This document shows positions 11,717 through 23,855 of a stretch of DNA of 64,000 bases, one piece after another. Position numbers and translations under genes: made by a program. The notes under the pieces were generated by a model that was given only the letters and a program-made list of their open reading frames with translations, ran no database searches and was not told the DNA's origin. The DNA lies in assembly GCF_007655135.1 (NCBI RefSeq), contig NC_045132.1:23988354-24052353 (forward strand), read 5' to 3'. Origin of the DNA: Punica granatum (Eukaryota; Streptophyta; Magnoliopsida; Myrtales; Lythraceae). Position 1 is the stretch's first letter. Each line of letters starts with the position of its first letter.

Positions 11717-11945
11717 TTTATGGTGCGTTTGGATTCAGAGTTAAAGTAACTTTGATTTTGATTTTGATTGTGGAAAAGGACAAATGAGATGTGATTATAA
11801 ATTTCACTTGAAAAACGTGTATTTTTATTGTGTAGTGTGTTGAGTTAAAGTTAAAGTTAAAAATTTTGAATTGAAAAATGTGTATTTTTATTGCGTAGTG
11901 CATTGAGTTAAAATTATAATTAAAATTAAAATTAATTATTTGGAA
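11717..11945. repeat. MITE-like insertion in unit 2
   Basis: The insertion starts GGTGCGTTTGGATTC and continues with GTTAAAGT-type repeats. The duplicate at about 23025 lacks this stretch. The start resembles the end of the element at 20557-20860 (GGTGTTTGGTTTTAAAG on the minus strand), which suggests one family. I could not find a matching opposite end. Confidence 0.45.
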
Positions 11946-12647
11946 ATTCAATCATGACATTAATATAGTTAAACATACGTATGCTTTACTTTTGATTAAA
12001 GTCCTTTTCCTTGGTGGGAAAGCCGAAAAAGATTTCGGCTCTTTGGAGATGAAAGACGGCACTTATGGGAAAATTATAATGTTCCTGTCAAATCAACCAA
12101 CATTTCCACTGTTCGTAGAATTGCAAAACGAGTGAGTGGCAGAGGAGGAGGACTTCCTTCCGTTCATGGCAATGGGATTACTGAAGTAGCCTGTAATTTG
12201 TTGGACGACCTCAACTTGCCTTTTCGGGCAAGTGGGGCATATCCAAGAACCAATCTCTTCATTATTTATCATCGGTGCATGTCATCCTTTCACAGGGGCG
12301 GTGCTAATTCCCCCTCCCCTCCTTTTTTTTGGTTCTGGCATAAGGCGCAATGATACACGCCATCACTTGTCAGCCAACAGATTCTAGGTTCAATTCTCAT
12401 TGTAAAATTATAGAATTTTCATTTTGACATAAATAGAATTATGCCATGGAAATTTTTTTGTGGTAGTATGGCAAAAGAAACCAAAAGGAAATGTCGAAAT
12501 AAACTGGCCTACAATAAAAAAGAATTTCAAAACAAAAATCGAACCTTAATCAATTGCATGCCTTTCATTTTCGGCAGAATTGCATGCATATTTAAGTATA
12601 TCCAATACAAGTTCTAATAAAACCTTTCGCTTCATAGCTCTGCCTTA

Positions 12648-15547
12648 TTAACCAGGATCCAAGCTCTTTCCCTTACCTCGAAAATCTGAACTCGACAACC
12701 CCTGCTGCTGAGTCGAAGTTGTGGAAGAAGATGAGGTTGAGGATGAAGAAGAAGAAGAAGAAGGCGAAGAAGTATGCATACCAGGAGTTGTTCCTTGACT
12801 CACGAAGCTGATATTCGAATTATCGAGAGGGATATCAGTGTTATTGCTCGACAAAAGTTGCGCATACTGAATCAAGTCTGGGAAATGATCTTCCCGCGAT
12901 GGCATAGAAATGGGAGGATTATTTGCTTGGGAGGAGCTCATCACGAGCTCGGAAGTATCGTAATATCCAAGCCCTTGAACTCTTTCCGGGAAATTCAACT
13001 TAGCCTTGGCGCCTTTAAACCTGAGAGCAGCTGTATCATAGGCCATGGCTGCTTCCTCAGCCGTCTCGAAGGTCCCAAGCCAAACCCGAGCGGCCTTTTT
13101 CGGGTCACGAATCTCCGCTGCCCATTTCCCCCAAGGCCTTTGCCTCACTCCCCTGTAATGTCTTCTCCTCATGGTGCTCTCTGGTTCGAATGAATGTTGA
13201 AGAGTGAGTAAGACAACACGACCGACATGCATGAAATATAATTAATGTTCTTATACCATCTAAAATCTCGAAAAAATCCATAACTTTCTTTTGCATGATT
13301 AGAATAATTTCCTCTCTAAGTCGATCCAAGCATATAAGAATTATTTCTCACGGCTTTTTAATAGATCACGAATTCAAAACTTTGAGTAATTAAACTAGAG
13401 CAGAATCACTTACTGTTTGATACAATCTCTCCATATAATAGAAGATATGAATATATACGTGTGTCATTTCTAATAAAGTCCGTCGCACCCCATCAAGTTA
13501 AAGATTCATGATCTGATTTGGTTGTGGATTCAAACATGAGATCAAATAAGGAGGAATGTCATGTCAATTAGATCGAAACTAGTTGAAACCCGTGTATTGT
13601 GCGGTAATATTTTATCAAACTTTTTTTATAACTAAATATAAATAATCAACACATATAATGCGAATAAAAATAAGTAGAAAACATATATGTACCAATTAGA
13701 TATCACAGTACTATAAATTATATGTGAAAGATGTAAGGAGTGAAAATTATAATAGCAAATATATATATATATATGATGCGACTCCCACAGACATGTATAG
13801 AGCAAATCAACATGTAATATGTATAGGAAGTTATCATGTAGGGAGTAAAGTCCAGGAAAAACTTTCACAAAAAAAAAAAGTACAGGAAAAACTAAAACAA
13901 ATAAAGAATATGTACATAAAAAAATGATTTTATGTTTGATCAATTTATACGATATTTAGTGCAAGGAATCTGAAGTAATATATAGTATCTAGAAGAATTC
14001 TTGTGAATTATTGAGAAGAAGTTTTTATTTATTAAAAAGGGCACCTAATTATATCTTAATTGATGCAAATACTATCGACATATATATCAAGTATTTCTTG
14101 AATATAACACAAATAAAATATGGTGAAGACTCATCATTTAATTGAATTTGAAAGGTAACTTAGGGAATTTATAATTTGACTCGATTACTTTGTGCAACAT
14201 CATTCCGCATCTTTCATATGTTATAATAATTGATTGGTTTTGTTTATAAGCTCAAGTGACTAATGCACAATCATATATGTAAAAGGTACCTATTTAAAAA
14301 AAAATCGTTTATTGTGTAGGTGGCCTGAATATTTCCAAATGCCATCATTGTAGAGCAATCCCTAGGAATGCATTCTCATTGCCAACAATATAAATGTGAA
14401 AAACATGCATGACAAAGATATGTATACAGGGATAGACTGACGTTCCAAAATTTTGACGTTATAAAGAAATTTATATATTATAGTTTAATTTTTTTTATGA
14501 AAATCTTTATTTTCACGTTTTTAAATAAAAAATATTATCATTTTATATCTTCCCCAAAGAGTTTGCTTCCCTCAATTGAAATCCTGGGGGACCCTGTATA
14601 TATACACATTGTTGTCTTGTGTTCCATGCATCGATATGGCTGAGACGCGGGGTCGACATAGTTCCATTTGTTTGATGCCTTACTAATGAGGGGAAAAAAA
14701 GAGTATTGCAATAAAATAATTTCTTTTGGGTGTAAGCAATCAAATAATTTTATACTGAATTCCAAGTGCTGGATATGCATTGAACTAAATATAAGTATAT
14801 TATATATGATATTTCCCCGTTTCTGGTTTTATAGCTGTGGTGCAATTCAACCACATCAGTGTAATAGAGAGCAACTAAAAGAGAAGAAATTGAGTTCCAA
14901 TGATCGGCAAGTAATTACTTCTTAAGGTTTTACAATCTAGCTATACCGAGATCATAATATTATAAACCGCCATTAGCGAGCAGTAGGGACAGGTTCTCGT
15001 ACGTTCTGAGTTTCTCGGATATATGACTCAGAGTTGCATAGCAAAGTGTCAACCATGTCGTAAGGAAAAGGAATAGACATCATGAAAAACAAGGGTTTTG
15101 AGCAAGATATTTGTAAACCCGGGCTCCTTTAAAAAGGAGATTAAAGCTTGATGCCAGATCGACTAGGGAAAAGAAGTTTGACGCAAGCAGTAGTTCTGGC
15201 GATTTTCATCTGATATATATAACACCTAAGATGTCGTTTAGATGGTTATATATATCGATCAGCACCATACCTCGATCTGGAATGAGATGAGACGAGGCAG
15301 TCTCCCTCTCGACGTGAGCTACTCTTGGAACTGCCATATGGGTTGAATCAATCATAGTCACCGGCCTTTGATCATGAGGACTGCTTCCCATGACTTGAGC
15401 AAGAACCGTTACCATAGCTGAAGCATCGGTTTCCGACCAAGAAGATGAGTAGCCATAAGTGGCAAACTCGTTTTCTTGTTCGTCAGTCTTCTTCTCCACC
15501 GATGCTTCCGAAGGAAGTGGCCTCTTTCCATGCCTCCGATGATCCAC
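12648..15547 (-). CDS. AP2/ERF transcription factor, group X (ERF108-115 type), copy A
   Basis: Two exons (15547-15271 and 13180-12648) join in phase to give 269 aa. The donor is CGAG|GTATGG, the acceptor AACCAG|AGAGCACC, and the intron about 2.09 kb. The single AP2 DNA-binding domain is at about 100-157 ([19 protein letters not shown], then [17 protein letters not shown], ending [10 protein letters not shown]). WAAEIRD with Ala and Asp at the diagnostic places marks the ERF rather than the DREB class. The N-terminus has HGKRPLPSE and [12 protein letters not shown], like the conserved N-terminal motifs of the ERF113/114/115 group, which acts in wounding, regeneration and stress responses. The C-terminus is serine-rich (231-260), a likely activation region. 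ERF proteins act in the nucleus. The gene is intact and duplicated at 23856-26686. Which Arabidopsis ERF is closest cannot be settled by eye. Confidence 0.93.
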
Positions 15548-16688
15548 CTTTCGAACTCTTGATGCTTATCGATCAATTAGCTAGCTAGCTGGTCTTCTAA
15601 ATCCCTATGAATGCGCTTGTGTAACTTGCGTAGGGTTTGTTTTCTAGGGCATAAAAGGTGTGCACTTCTTTTTTTTTCTTTCTCCGATTACAAGAGGGGC
15701 TCGTAGGTTTACTATAATGAAATAAAAAATCTAATAGCTAATAAATGGGTATGGCAGTCTCATTATGAGTATCGAACATGCATGCATGAAACATCTTAAT
15801 TATCAAGTATGAGCATGTGCCACTATGCTACATGCCCCGTTTAATTTTTTTTTCCCTCAGAAAATTGTTGTGTTATATTATATAGGCAATATATATATAT
15901 ATATACATATATAATTGTTTGGGTAGACTTGCTCTTTTTTTTTCCCTAATGAATTTGTAGCAAAGGAAAGAAGGGTTCGAGACTCTACGTTTGATCCTTA
16001 TATTTGGGATTTCTTGAGTCACTCTATTTTCTAAGTATATTTATGAGAAAATTTATAAATTAATGTAATGGTAATTATTTTTTTATTGAGATAAATTAGA
16101 CAATGTTAATACACTAAATAAAATAATCTTAAAAGCTATAACATAGAAAAAAAAACTAAAATTCATTTTAAAACTGTAAAAAAAATTAATAAGATTATAA
16201 ACACTACTTAGATCACTAATCTTCATATACCGAAAAAAAAATCACTACTCTTCATATTAACCTTGTATTCAGTATTATAAACTCGTATAACTTTTATTAA
16301 GTGCATGATCATATAGGAAAATCTACGTTGAAAAATTGATTAATGCGAATCTCCGCCATGAGATCTTCTCATCCGAGAAATGATCACAGGTAAACTAGAA
16401 AACTGTTGTGATCTAGCAGGAGCTTAAAAGAACGGAAAAGGAAAAACAGGTTTTCCCTTCTTCAGACATAAAAGATAGAAGGGAACCAAAAAAAAAAAAA
16501 AGATGTCATAATTCTCCAAATGATTGCGTGTAAACAAAATCGCCCGGCGACCAAAATAGTCAGCATTGTCGGAAATCGTAATTGAGAAAAGTCAAAAGTG
16601 AACAATTATTAAAGAGTGCGATGGCTATCGGAGTCAAAGAAAGGAGCGTTTAATTCATACATAATGATAGGATGATAAGGAATAGATA
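15548..16688. promoter_or_regulatory. Upstream region of ERF copy A
   Basis: This is probably the 5' UTR and promoter of the minus-strand ERF gene. It matches 26687-28020 well, apart from small gaps. Conserved features next to the gene include a CTAGCTAGCTAG run (about 15580) and a TA-rich tract (15890-15905). No ORF is conserved. I cannot assign a TATA box with confidence. Confidence 0.5.
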
Positions 16689-17647
16689 AGAGTAAATTGA
16701 CAAGAGTAAATTGACGAATTGGTCCTCCAGAGGAGATTGAATATACGTCACATTTATTTTGAAATTTTTTTTACATCATTTTAGACCTTCACTTAATAAT
16801 TGTGCATCACATTCATCGTTCCGTCCAATTCCGTCCAAATCCTTGACTAATCAAAGGGGCAAACCTCAAATCCCCCATAGATTAATCATATCATTAAGTA
16901 ACGCCAAACTTTCAATGCTCAAATCAAAATCAGTCACACATTCACCCGCAAGAAGCAGAGGGAAAGAAATTCTGGACCAGATTCAACTGCTGCGAGAGGC
17001 ACAGAAACCCTCACCGATTAAAGTAATCGTGGAGGAGGAGCAGATCCCCGGAGCTGAGCTGCGAAACGGTGAGATCGGTCTCCGGCTCCACCAATCGGGT
17101 ACTCTGACGCTTCAGCCCCAGTGCGGAAACGAAACGGAAGCCTCTGCTCTCTTTTTTCTGATCTATCAAGTCCTTTTTCTGATCTATCAAGTCCAGGCTT
17201 TGCTTGAATTAAATTTACTTCGGCTTTCGCTCTTTTTTTTTGTTTTTTGTGCTCATCTTGTACTGTTTGGGTAATTTTAGGCTCTTCCAAATCCTGCATA
17301 AAATCAGGTGTTAATTTTTTTTTTATGCTGTGTTGTGATGATTTAAGTCTCATAAGTCTTTTGTTATAGCTGGCGAGAGGGTGCCTTTGGTGTGAATAAA
17401 AAAATATTTCGAGAAACTGAGGAATCAAAAAGGGGAGTGATATTCAGCCAAAACAAAGAAGAAGAAAGGAGGACAGAGTAAAGAATAAAAATTAGGTCAA
17501 CCTAGGATGGGTCGGTCAAGAATTTGGACGAAATGATGAATGTAATGTACAATTACTAAGTGAAGATCTAAACTCATGCAAAAAATTTCTTAAGGTAAAT
17601 TTGATGTACATTCAATCTCTTCTGGAGGACAATTCATCAATTTACTC
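16689..17647. mobile_element. Inverted-repeat transposon with GC-richer core, unit 2 only
   Basis: The first ~165 bases (AGAGTAAATTGACAAG... through CATTCATCGTTCCGTCC) are the approximate reverse complement of the last ~150 (GACGAAATGATGAATG... AATTTACTC). Flanks are GAATAGATA (16680-16688) and GAAAAGATA (17648-17656), an 8 of 9 match consistent with a 9-base Mutator-type target duplication. The duplicate locus near 28110 lacks the element and keeps GAAAAGATA once. The core at 16960-17150 is clearly more GC-rich than its surroundings and carries open frames on both strands. It could be captured gene sequence, which I do not recognise. Confidence 0.65.
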
Positions 17648-18168
17648 GAAAAGATATTTGAAACTCATTCCCGATCGATCTCTCTCCTCCAAGAACGTTG
17701 TCGTCTACGTTTCGCCGGCACGTTTATCGCGATTGCTCTTCACTATAACGCGACAAGATTTATAAAGTCAAAATTTTAAGAGATGGAGAAAACTCTGATA
17801 TAATTCGCATAACGTTTTCTTAATTTTCCTTTCAAACTTATAACTTACGCGATTTGAAGCGAGCACTTCCTATTCTTTTTGTGCGTAGTTAGATGGTCAA
17901 TTGTTTATTCAAACATAAATATCTATGTATGAAAGTTTTTGTTTTTCTACTTGTTTATAAGGAAGTCCATAGATCCGCCGGGATTGGAGAAGAGAAAATG
18001 ACGAGTACAACTTCACCAAAAAAAGTACCAAAAAGATTCAATTGATGAGAATTGATATGAAAACTATATATATAGTACACCTAAATGAAATGAATGAATA
18101 TGTCATCATATACTTTATTTATTATTTACAATGAGTTAGAAACATCATTTCATTTTTAATTATTTTTA
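17648..18168. other. Intergenic, conserved between units 2 and 3
   Basis: This matches 28107-28700. It is AT-rich, and no gene or RNA is seen. Confidence 0.6.
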
Positions 18169-18813
18169 GGGTAAATTGCACTGGTAGTTCAAAATGTTTT
18201 ACAAATATTTCATTATAGTCCAAAAATTTTTTTTCGCTACATGATGGTACAAAATGTTTCAAAGTTGATTTATGATGGTACAAACCGTCAACTCGAGCTT
18301 GACGCCGTCAAGCCGACGCTGACGTAACTACTACGTGTCACCTCATTGTTGACGTGGCCGAAAAATTTTAAATAATTCTAAAAATTTAAAAATTTTAAAA
18401 CTTTTAAAAATCATTCTAAAAATAATTTTAAACTTATAATTTAAAATTTAAAATAATTTTAATATTAAAAGTTAATTTTTTATAAAATTATTTAAAAATA
18501 ATTTTAAATTTTTAAATTTTTTAAATTTTTTTTCTAAATTTGTACTCTTTTTGTTTTTTTTGTATTTTTTTGGACTTTTTAAAATTTTATTTTCTCTTAA
18601 ATGACGTGGCGCACTATGATTGGTTGCACGTAATAAAAGTGACACATAGGACGTGCCACGTCAGCAAAATGTTAACGGCGTTAGGGCCAATTGACGGTTT
18701 GTACAATCATGAAATAATTTTGAAACATTTTGTACCATCACGTAGCGAAAAAAACTTTTTGGACTATAATGAAACATTTGTAAAACATTTTGGATCCACA
18801 GTGTAATTTACTC
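18169..18813. mobile_element. Non-autonomous inverted-repeat transposon with 9-bp target duplication (MULE-type)
   Basis: The 645-base element runs from GGGTAAATTGCACTGG to an end whose reverse complement is GAGTAAATTACACTG. The arms are about 150-200 bases and share TCAAAATGTTTTAC, ATGATGGTACAAA and AACCGTCAA in opposite orientation. It is flanked by a perfect 9-base duplication, TTATTTTTA (18160-18168 and 18814-18822). The middle is very AT-rich (18360-18600). There is no transposase. The related element at 28702-29178 sits at the matching place in unit 3. Confidence 0.85.
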
Positions 18814-20049
18814 TTATTTTTAATACAACTATTATAGATTTTCGTTTATGTTCTTATATATTATACACGATCATGATATTTTATTGAATTTTTTATTTTT
18901 GAAAATAAGTCTTTTTTTCAATTACACTTCTTTATATATTCAAATTTATTAAAAAAGAATATATGTTCCCTCAATATATATAATTATATTTCCTTTTATA
19001 GAACTTATAACATTCCATTTTAGCATGCCAAATGTGACCTAATTACTATTGTATTAACCTCACTTTCCAAATTCTAAGATTATGATACTAAGATATGATA
19101 AGTAAAAGTACTTTCGGACTAAGCGAAGGAATCATTATATTGCCAAATCATTAAACTATGGCATATAATATTTGTCCCAACATTGTACTATGTGCATACT
19201 TATATTCAACGTCAATCGATATGGACAAATATATATATATATATATATATATCATATATATATCATATATTTATGCCCATGCTTTCCAGTAGCTACGAGA
19301 AGATCGTGATCGACCCCCATGCCTTGTTGAACACTCCCCCGGTCCACATCAAGTTGACCTCTTTCCTTTTAGACCGCCACTAGAGTTTACTCGATATTGC
19401 ACCAAAATATCTAAAAAAAAATTAATATAACATGCATTCCGCCAATCATGTATCGGGTTTTCGTCAAACTCACGGGGCCGTTATTCATTACAAGATACCT
19501 AAGAATACAGAGGTCGCAGCATATATGGGAGATCAACGCCACATCAATCTCCAGATCTCAATGGACTATACGAATGTCCCATCTCATAAAAGGATGGATC
19601 TCAAGATCCCAAGCATTATGCGCTCGCAAGGCTAAACTTGAAATGTGGATTTATCAGCCATTCTATTTACCGCAGGAACCTGAAATAAACAGCGTGTACA
19701 ACCGTAGAAATCTCGAAGAATGCGACCTCAATGGGCTGTGCTACCTCCGGTTTCAGGTGAAGTACTTAAAGAATAGTTGCCGAGCCAGAAATTCAAAATT
19801 CCAACAAGTGGAACTGAGTCTGAACACAAGTTAGCACCATCACCATCTCTATATAGAGTCCTACGCACATCGGGTGAAAAACGAGAAAAACCGTTCTTTG
19901 GTTCAGCAAGTTTAATGACCAGATTAGATGCTGTACAAATTCAACCTCCACTGTACTGATTAACTTAAACATAACCTTAGTACGAAAAGGTCGTCACTGC
20001 ATGCAAAAGAAACTGCATTCAACCCAGTCTCCAGAAGATAGTGATTCTC
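18814..20049. other. Intergenic between the transposon and the DCD relic
   Basis: Bases 18814-19530 match 29179-29875. They hold a TA microsatellite (19229-19251) and a short open frame near 19273-19383 that is also open in unit 3 (29621-29730). I do not recognise that frame and its conservation may only reflect recent duplication. Bases 19530-20049 have no partner in unit 3. No gene is supported. Confidence 0.5.
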
Positions 20050-20556
20050 ACGCCTCAATCAGTGGAAAGTTGGAGCAACGCCAGGAAAGGCATATAGAGA
20101 AGAAAGGAGGGCACTTGCCTCGTTTGAGCTATTAGCAGTTCCGAGCACAGTTGCTGCGATCAAGCCTGCATAATCTCCAAGTCCACTCAAATAAAAGGGA
20201 GGGAAGTGAGCCTTGTGAGGCTTGAACCAAAGGTTCAGTGCTGGTATCGCATGAAACTCCAAATTTTTTAGAGAACAGAACCAACCTGTCAGTCCTGACC
20301 CCAACCACCGAAACAACGAAGTCAGCAAAAGGAAAATTATCAACAAGTTCACCTAAGAATTCCTTGACTACTCCAAGCTCCTTCATTGCTTTAAATTTCC
20401 TCAGGATGACGATGAGTCCCAGTGTGCATAATATGGAGCAGGCTGCACGTACGAGGGAACTGAACCATTCAAAAGTGTAGCTGACGATGCAGAAGCACAG
20501 GAAACTGCAGCAGTTGCAGCCTGTTGACTGTGATAGTCGACCGCTTGCATCACTCT
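20050..20556 (-). pseudogene. 3' relic of a DCD-domain protein gene
   Basis: Read on the minus strand, 20556-20408 encodes the C-terminal tail of the DCD gene (SYHSQQAATAA-like, then PSYVQP and YYAHWD), ending in SSSS and a stop. It matches the terminal exon at 29880-30010. The DNA beyond the stop (20050-20405) matches 30300-30515 and is likely the ancestral 3' UTR. All 5' exons, including the DCD domain, are gone. The fragment is cut at 20557 by MITE-like DNA. Confidence 0.75.
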
Positions 20557-20864
20557 GATTTTAAGATTTTAACTCTAACTTTAACTTTACTCGCTACATA
20601 ACAAAAATCAACACTTTCAATTCAAAAAAATGGACCCCATATATCAACCTACATACAACTCCATTATATTAAATCTAATTTAAAATATTAAATTCTCTCA
20701 ATTATTAATTACATTTTCAATAATCCAACAATACAATCATTATTTCCTCTTAACTATTTATTACTTTTTCATATTTTTTCTCATAGTTCAACAACATAAT
20801 CATTACAATCTAATTAAAATCAAAATTCAACTCTACTAAACTTTAAAACCAAACACCTTTATCA
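20557..20864. repeat. MITE-like AT-rich insertion
   Basis: The right end reads AAAACCAAACACC (GGTGTTTGGTTTT on the minus strand), a common plant MITE-type end. It separates the DCD relic from the Mei2-like fragment. The left end, at 20557, has no clear matching inverted repeat, so the element is partial or degraded. Confidence 0.5.
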
Positions 20865-22238
20865 TTTCTTTGAAAGTACGTAGCTGAATCTTAAGCGCTC
20901 GGGGCTACAACTCCGGTGAAATATTTCGAGTCTCTGCCTCGAAATAACCTTTAAAAGTTTGTTCGTTTGGCCGGAATTCGTATTGTATTTCATCTTGGAA
21001 TCTCTATTGTGAAGTTGAACCTCCTTGGGATCTAACAAAGATCGAAGAAGAACCAGGAGTTGCTGAACAAAAACATACCGCGGAACTGCCAAAAGCATGT
21101 CACGCTTCAGATCAGAAAGGGATTATTGCAGAAGAAGCATTCGTTAGAATCTTAGCTCAGATCCCAAAATTTTCAATCCACAAAGCAAGCTCTCTCTGTT
21201 TCTCACCTTAACAATTACACGGGGCTCCAACACCTACAGATTACAGACAACTAAAATCATCCCAAAAAAAGAGGACCGCCATGATCAAATGTTACTATAG
21301 TTCAATAGCAGACCGACCCCAAAAATTTGGAGCTCCGACAAGTGCTCCTCTGCAACCACAAAGTTTTGCTTTATCTTTAACAGTTCTTAGTCTTCCCGGA
21401 GAATATCTCACTAATTGCTTGGCATTTGCTAAGCGCTTCTTACTTCTCCATAAACTCTTAGAGGCCTTCCACAAGGTTGAGAAGATCCGTTTACCACCCA
21501 CGCCCTAACACAGGTAAAAGAGTTTCGGGGTCGGGGTGGATGTGAATGTAAGTTACTCGAGGCAAACTTCTCAGTCCGATTCCTTCGCACAGCCTGTAGA
21601 TGTGTCCAGATGTCCATGAGAAGAATCTTCCCCGTTTGGTAGACTTGATCGGTTCCCTTGATTGTTGTCCTCGGGATTGCCAGTCCGTGACTTCCCAGGT
21701 CTAGCTCGGACATTCACCCCCATTGGAAAAGGGACCTGTCAATTGAAGAACAGAGTCGTGAACTCTGCATCCTATGGAAGATCTACATCATTCCTACTAA
21801 GGTTTCAAAGAGAATTTTTACCTGATCCCCGGCATTGGGACCTTCTGTATCGAAGAGAATAGGACGGCATCGTTTATCTCCATTCATCAAGCTTGAGTTC
21901 CGGAAACGTGCGATGAGGGCAGCCTTTCCTTGTATACGAGCGTATGCAAGGGAAGCCACTTTCTCGCTGTTGAATTTCTCCCATTTCTTCCCATCGAATG
22001 CCTCTTCAGAAGCAGAAGCATCTCCAACTCTTAAGACCTCCCTTATCTGATATAGGCTATATTTTCAACTTAACAATGGAACAGCACTCACCTTAGCAAG
22101 TAAATTCCATCACGATCCAAAATAATCATCAAGAAGAAGATTGCCTTTCATCACCTCATGCTATATTGGTTAAGTTCATCGGGGGCACCTACTATTCTAA
22201 TTCATCAATATTATACCTAACTAATGAAATGAGTTTTG
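20865..22238 (-). pseudogene. Mei2-like gene 3' fragment (exons 13-14 plus flank)
   Basis: This is a third copy of the Mei2-like 3' end. Exon 14 is 21571-21735 with its TGA stop, and exon 13 is 21822-22001 (180 bases, same length as the intact gene). Both are open, and the exon 13 acceptor AG is kept. The 3' flank runs to 20865. At about 22097 the sequence jumps to intron 8 DNA (like 7695-7840), then at 22238 to the CT/GA-rich transposon. Exons 1-12 are absent, so no Mei2-like protein is possible. The jump marks a large internal deletion in unit 2. Confidence 0.88.
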
Positions 22239-22542
22239 AACGAGAGGAGAGATAGACGCAAGAGAAAGGAGAGAGAGAGATTGAGAGAGGTAAGAGAGAT
22301 GAGAGATTTTTTTAATTAGATTTTTAATTAAAAATTCACAAAATGATTTTTTTTTTTGGGCCACGCTGGAAGCGGTGAGACACATCATTCGCCTCGTAGG
22401 CAGAAGCTGACGATGTTAAGCTTAAATTGACGGAATATAGTTAATTGTTACATTTTTCAAACTTTTTGTACTGTTATTGAGAAAAAAATCGTATCAATCG
22501 TGAGACTTATCAAAACTTTTATATCACTTGTATAATTTTCCC
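22239..22542. repeat. CT/GA-rich inverted-repeat element, right end fragment
   Basis: This matches the right arm of 10064-11300 and keeps the terminus missing there (ending ATAATTTTCCCC). Its left arm is absent. It forms the unit 2 / unit 3 junction. Confidence 0.65.
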
Positions 22543-22796
22543 CACCATATTCAAAAATTTTAAGAAAGATCACACCATCACCAAATCCATAAATTTTAAG
22601 AAAAATCGCAACATAACAAAACCATTATTTTGGATATTCGATTTTTCGAATTGATTTCGATTCGGTTTTCTGGATATTTTTTAGCGCTCATATGTATGAC
22701 CGAATATCCTTTCGTCATGAATCATGATATAGGTCGAGAACTAGAGATGTGGTTGAAACTGGAAGTCAAAATTCAAATGTAAACATTCAGATTCAG

Positions 22797-22832
<36 letters not shown>

Positions 22833-23855
22833 AAACTTAATTATGATGATTAGAACATAGACCGACAAACAATAGCAGCAATATGTGAATCCGGCCCACA
22901 AGTCATTAGCCCACCGCAGCAATCCAGCTCCATAATCCACCACCCGATTGATTTTAAATTGCACAACCAAAAATGGCCGGAAACTTTGACAATAATATAT
23001 GTAATAGGCTAAATCCGAGCTATTTAATATCGTTGAACATATGTATGCTTTACTTTTGATTAAAGTCCTTTTCCTTGGTGGGAAAGCCGAAAAAGATTTC
23101 GGCTCTTTGGAGATGAAACACGGCACTTATAGGACGACCTCAACTTGCCTTTTCGGGCAAGTGGGGCATATCCAAGAACCAATCTCTTCATTATTTATCA
23201 TTGGTGCATGTCATCCTTCCACAGGGGCGGTGCTAATTCCCCCTCCCCTCCTTTTTTTTGGTTCTGGCATAAGGGGCGATGCTAATCTTCTCTGTGTCGT
23301 TCAAATTTTATCAGATGTCTCCAAATAGAAATTCAAATAGTTAATAAAAGACCACGTACTAGTAATTTTACATTGAGAATCGAATTTACAATCTCCTAAT
23401 TGACAAGCGAAAGCGTATGCAACTACAATACACCTTCTTTCTCAATGTCTCGTAATCTTAATTATCGAAAATAATGGACCGTGCATGGCTCCATTGAACT
23501 CCAAAAGGACTTCACATAAAGAATGGGAAGCAGCGAAAGAGGATGTTAGCGCCGCGCAATGATACACGCCATCACTTGTCAAACAACAGATTTTAGGTTC
23601 AATTCTCATTGCGAAATTATAGAATTTTCATTTTCACATAAATAGAATTATGCCATGGAAATTTTTTTTGTGGTAGTTTGGCAAAAGAAACCAAAAGGAA
23701 ATGTCGAAATAAACTGGCCTACAATAAAAAAGAATTTCAAAACAAAAATTGAACCTTAATCAATTGCATGCCTTTTCATTTTCGGGAGAATTGCATGCAT
23801 ATTTAAGTATATCCAATACAAGTTCTAATAAAACCTTTCGCTTCATAGCTCTGCC
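22543..23855. other. Downstream flank of ERF copy B
   Basis: This is the duplicate of 11301-12647. It contains a TA microsatellite (22799-22827). It lacks the MITE fragment and a ~130-base stretch found in copy A, and has about 260 unique bases near 23290-23550. The last part is probably the ERF 3' UTR. No gene is seen. Confidence 0.6.

Larger units (their letters stand above)
11301..12647. other. Downstream flank of ERF copy A
   Basis: This region matches 22610-23855 in unit 3 in several blocks. It holds a TA microsatellite (11501-11520), a likely MITE fragment (11717-11945) absent from unit 3, and a stretch at 12070-12210 that is also missing from unit 3. Its last part is probably the ERF 3' UTR. 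No other gene is supported. Confidence 0.6.

Noticed and set aside
12774..13193. Plus-strand 139-codon frame, mirrored at 23988-24410.
   Set aside because: It is the antisense shadow of the ERF AP2 exon. Its conservation in both copies follows from the real gene.
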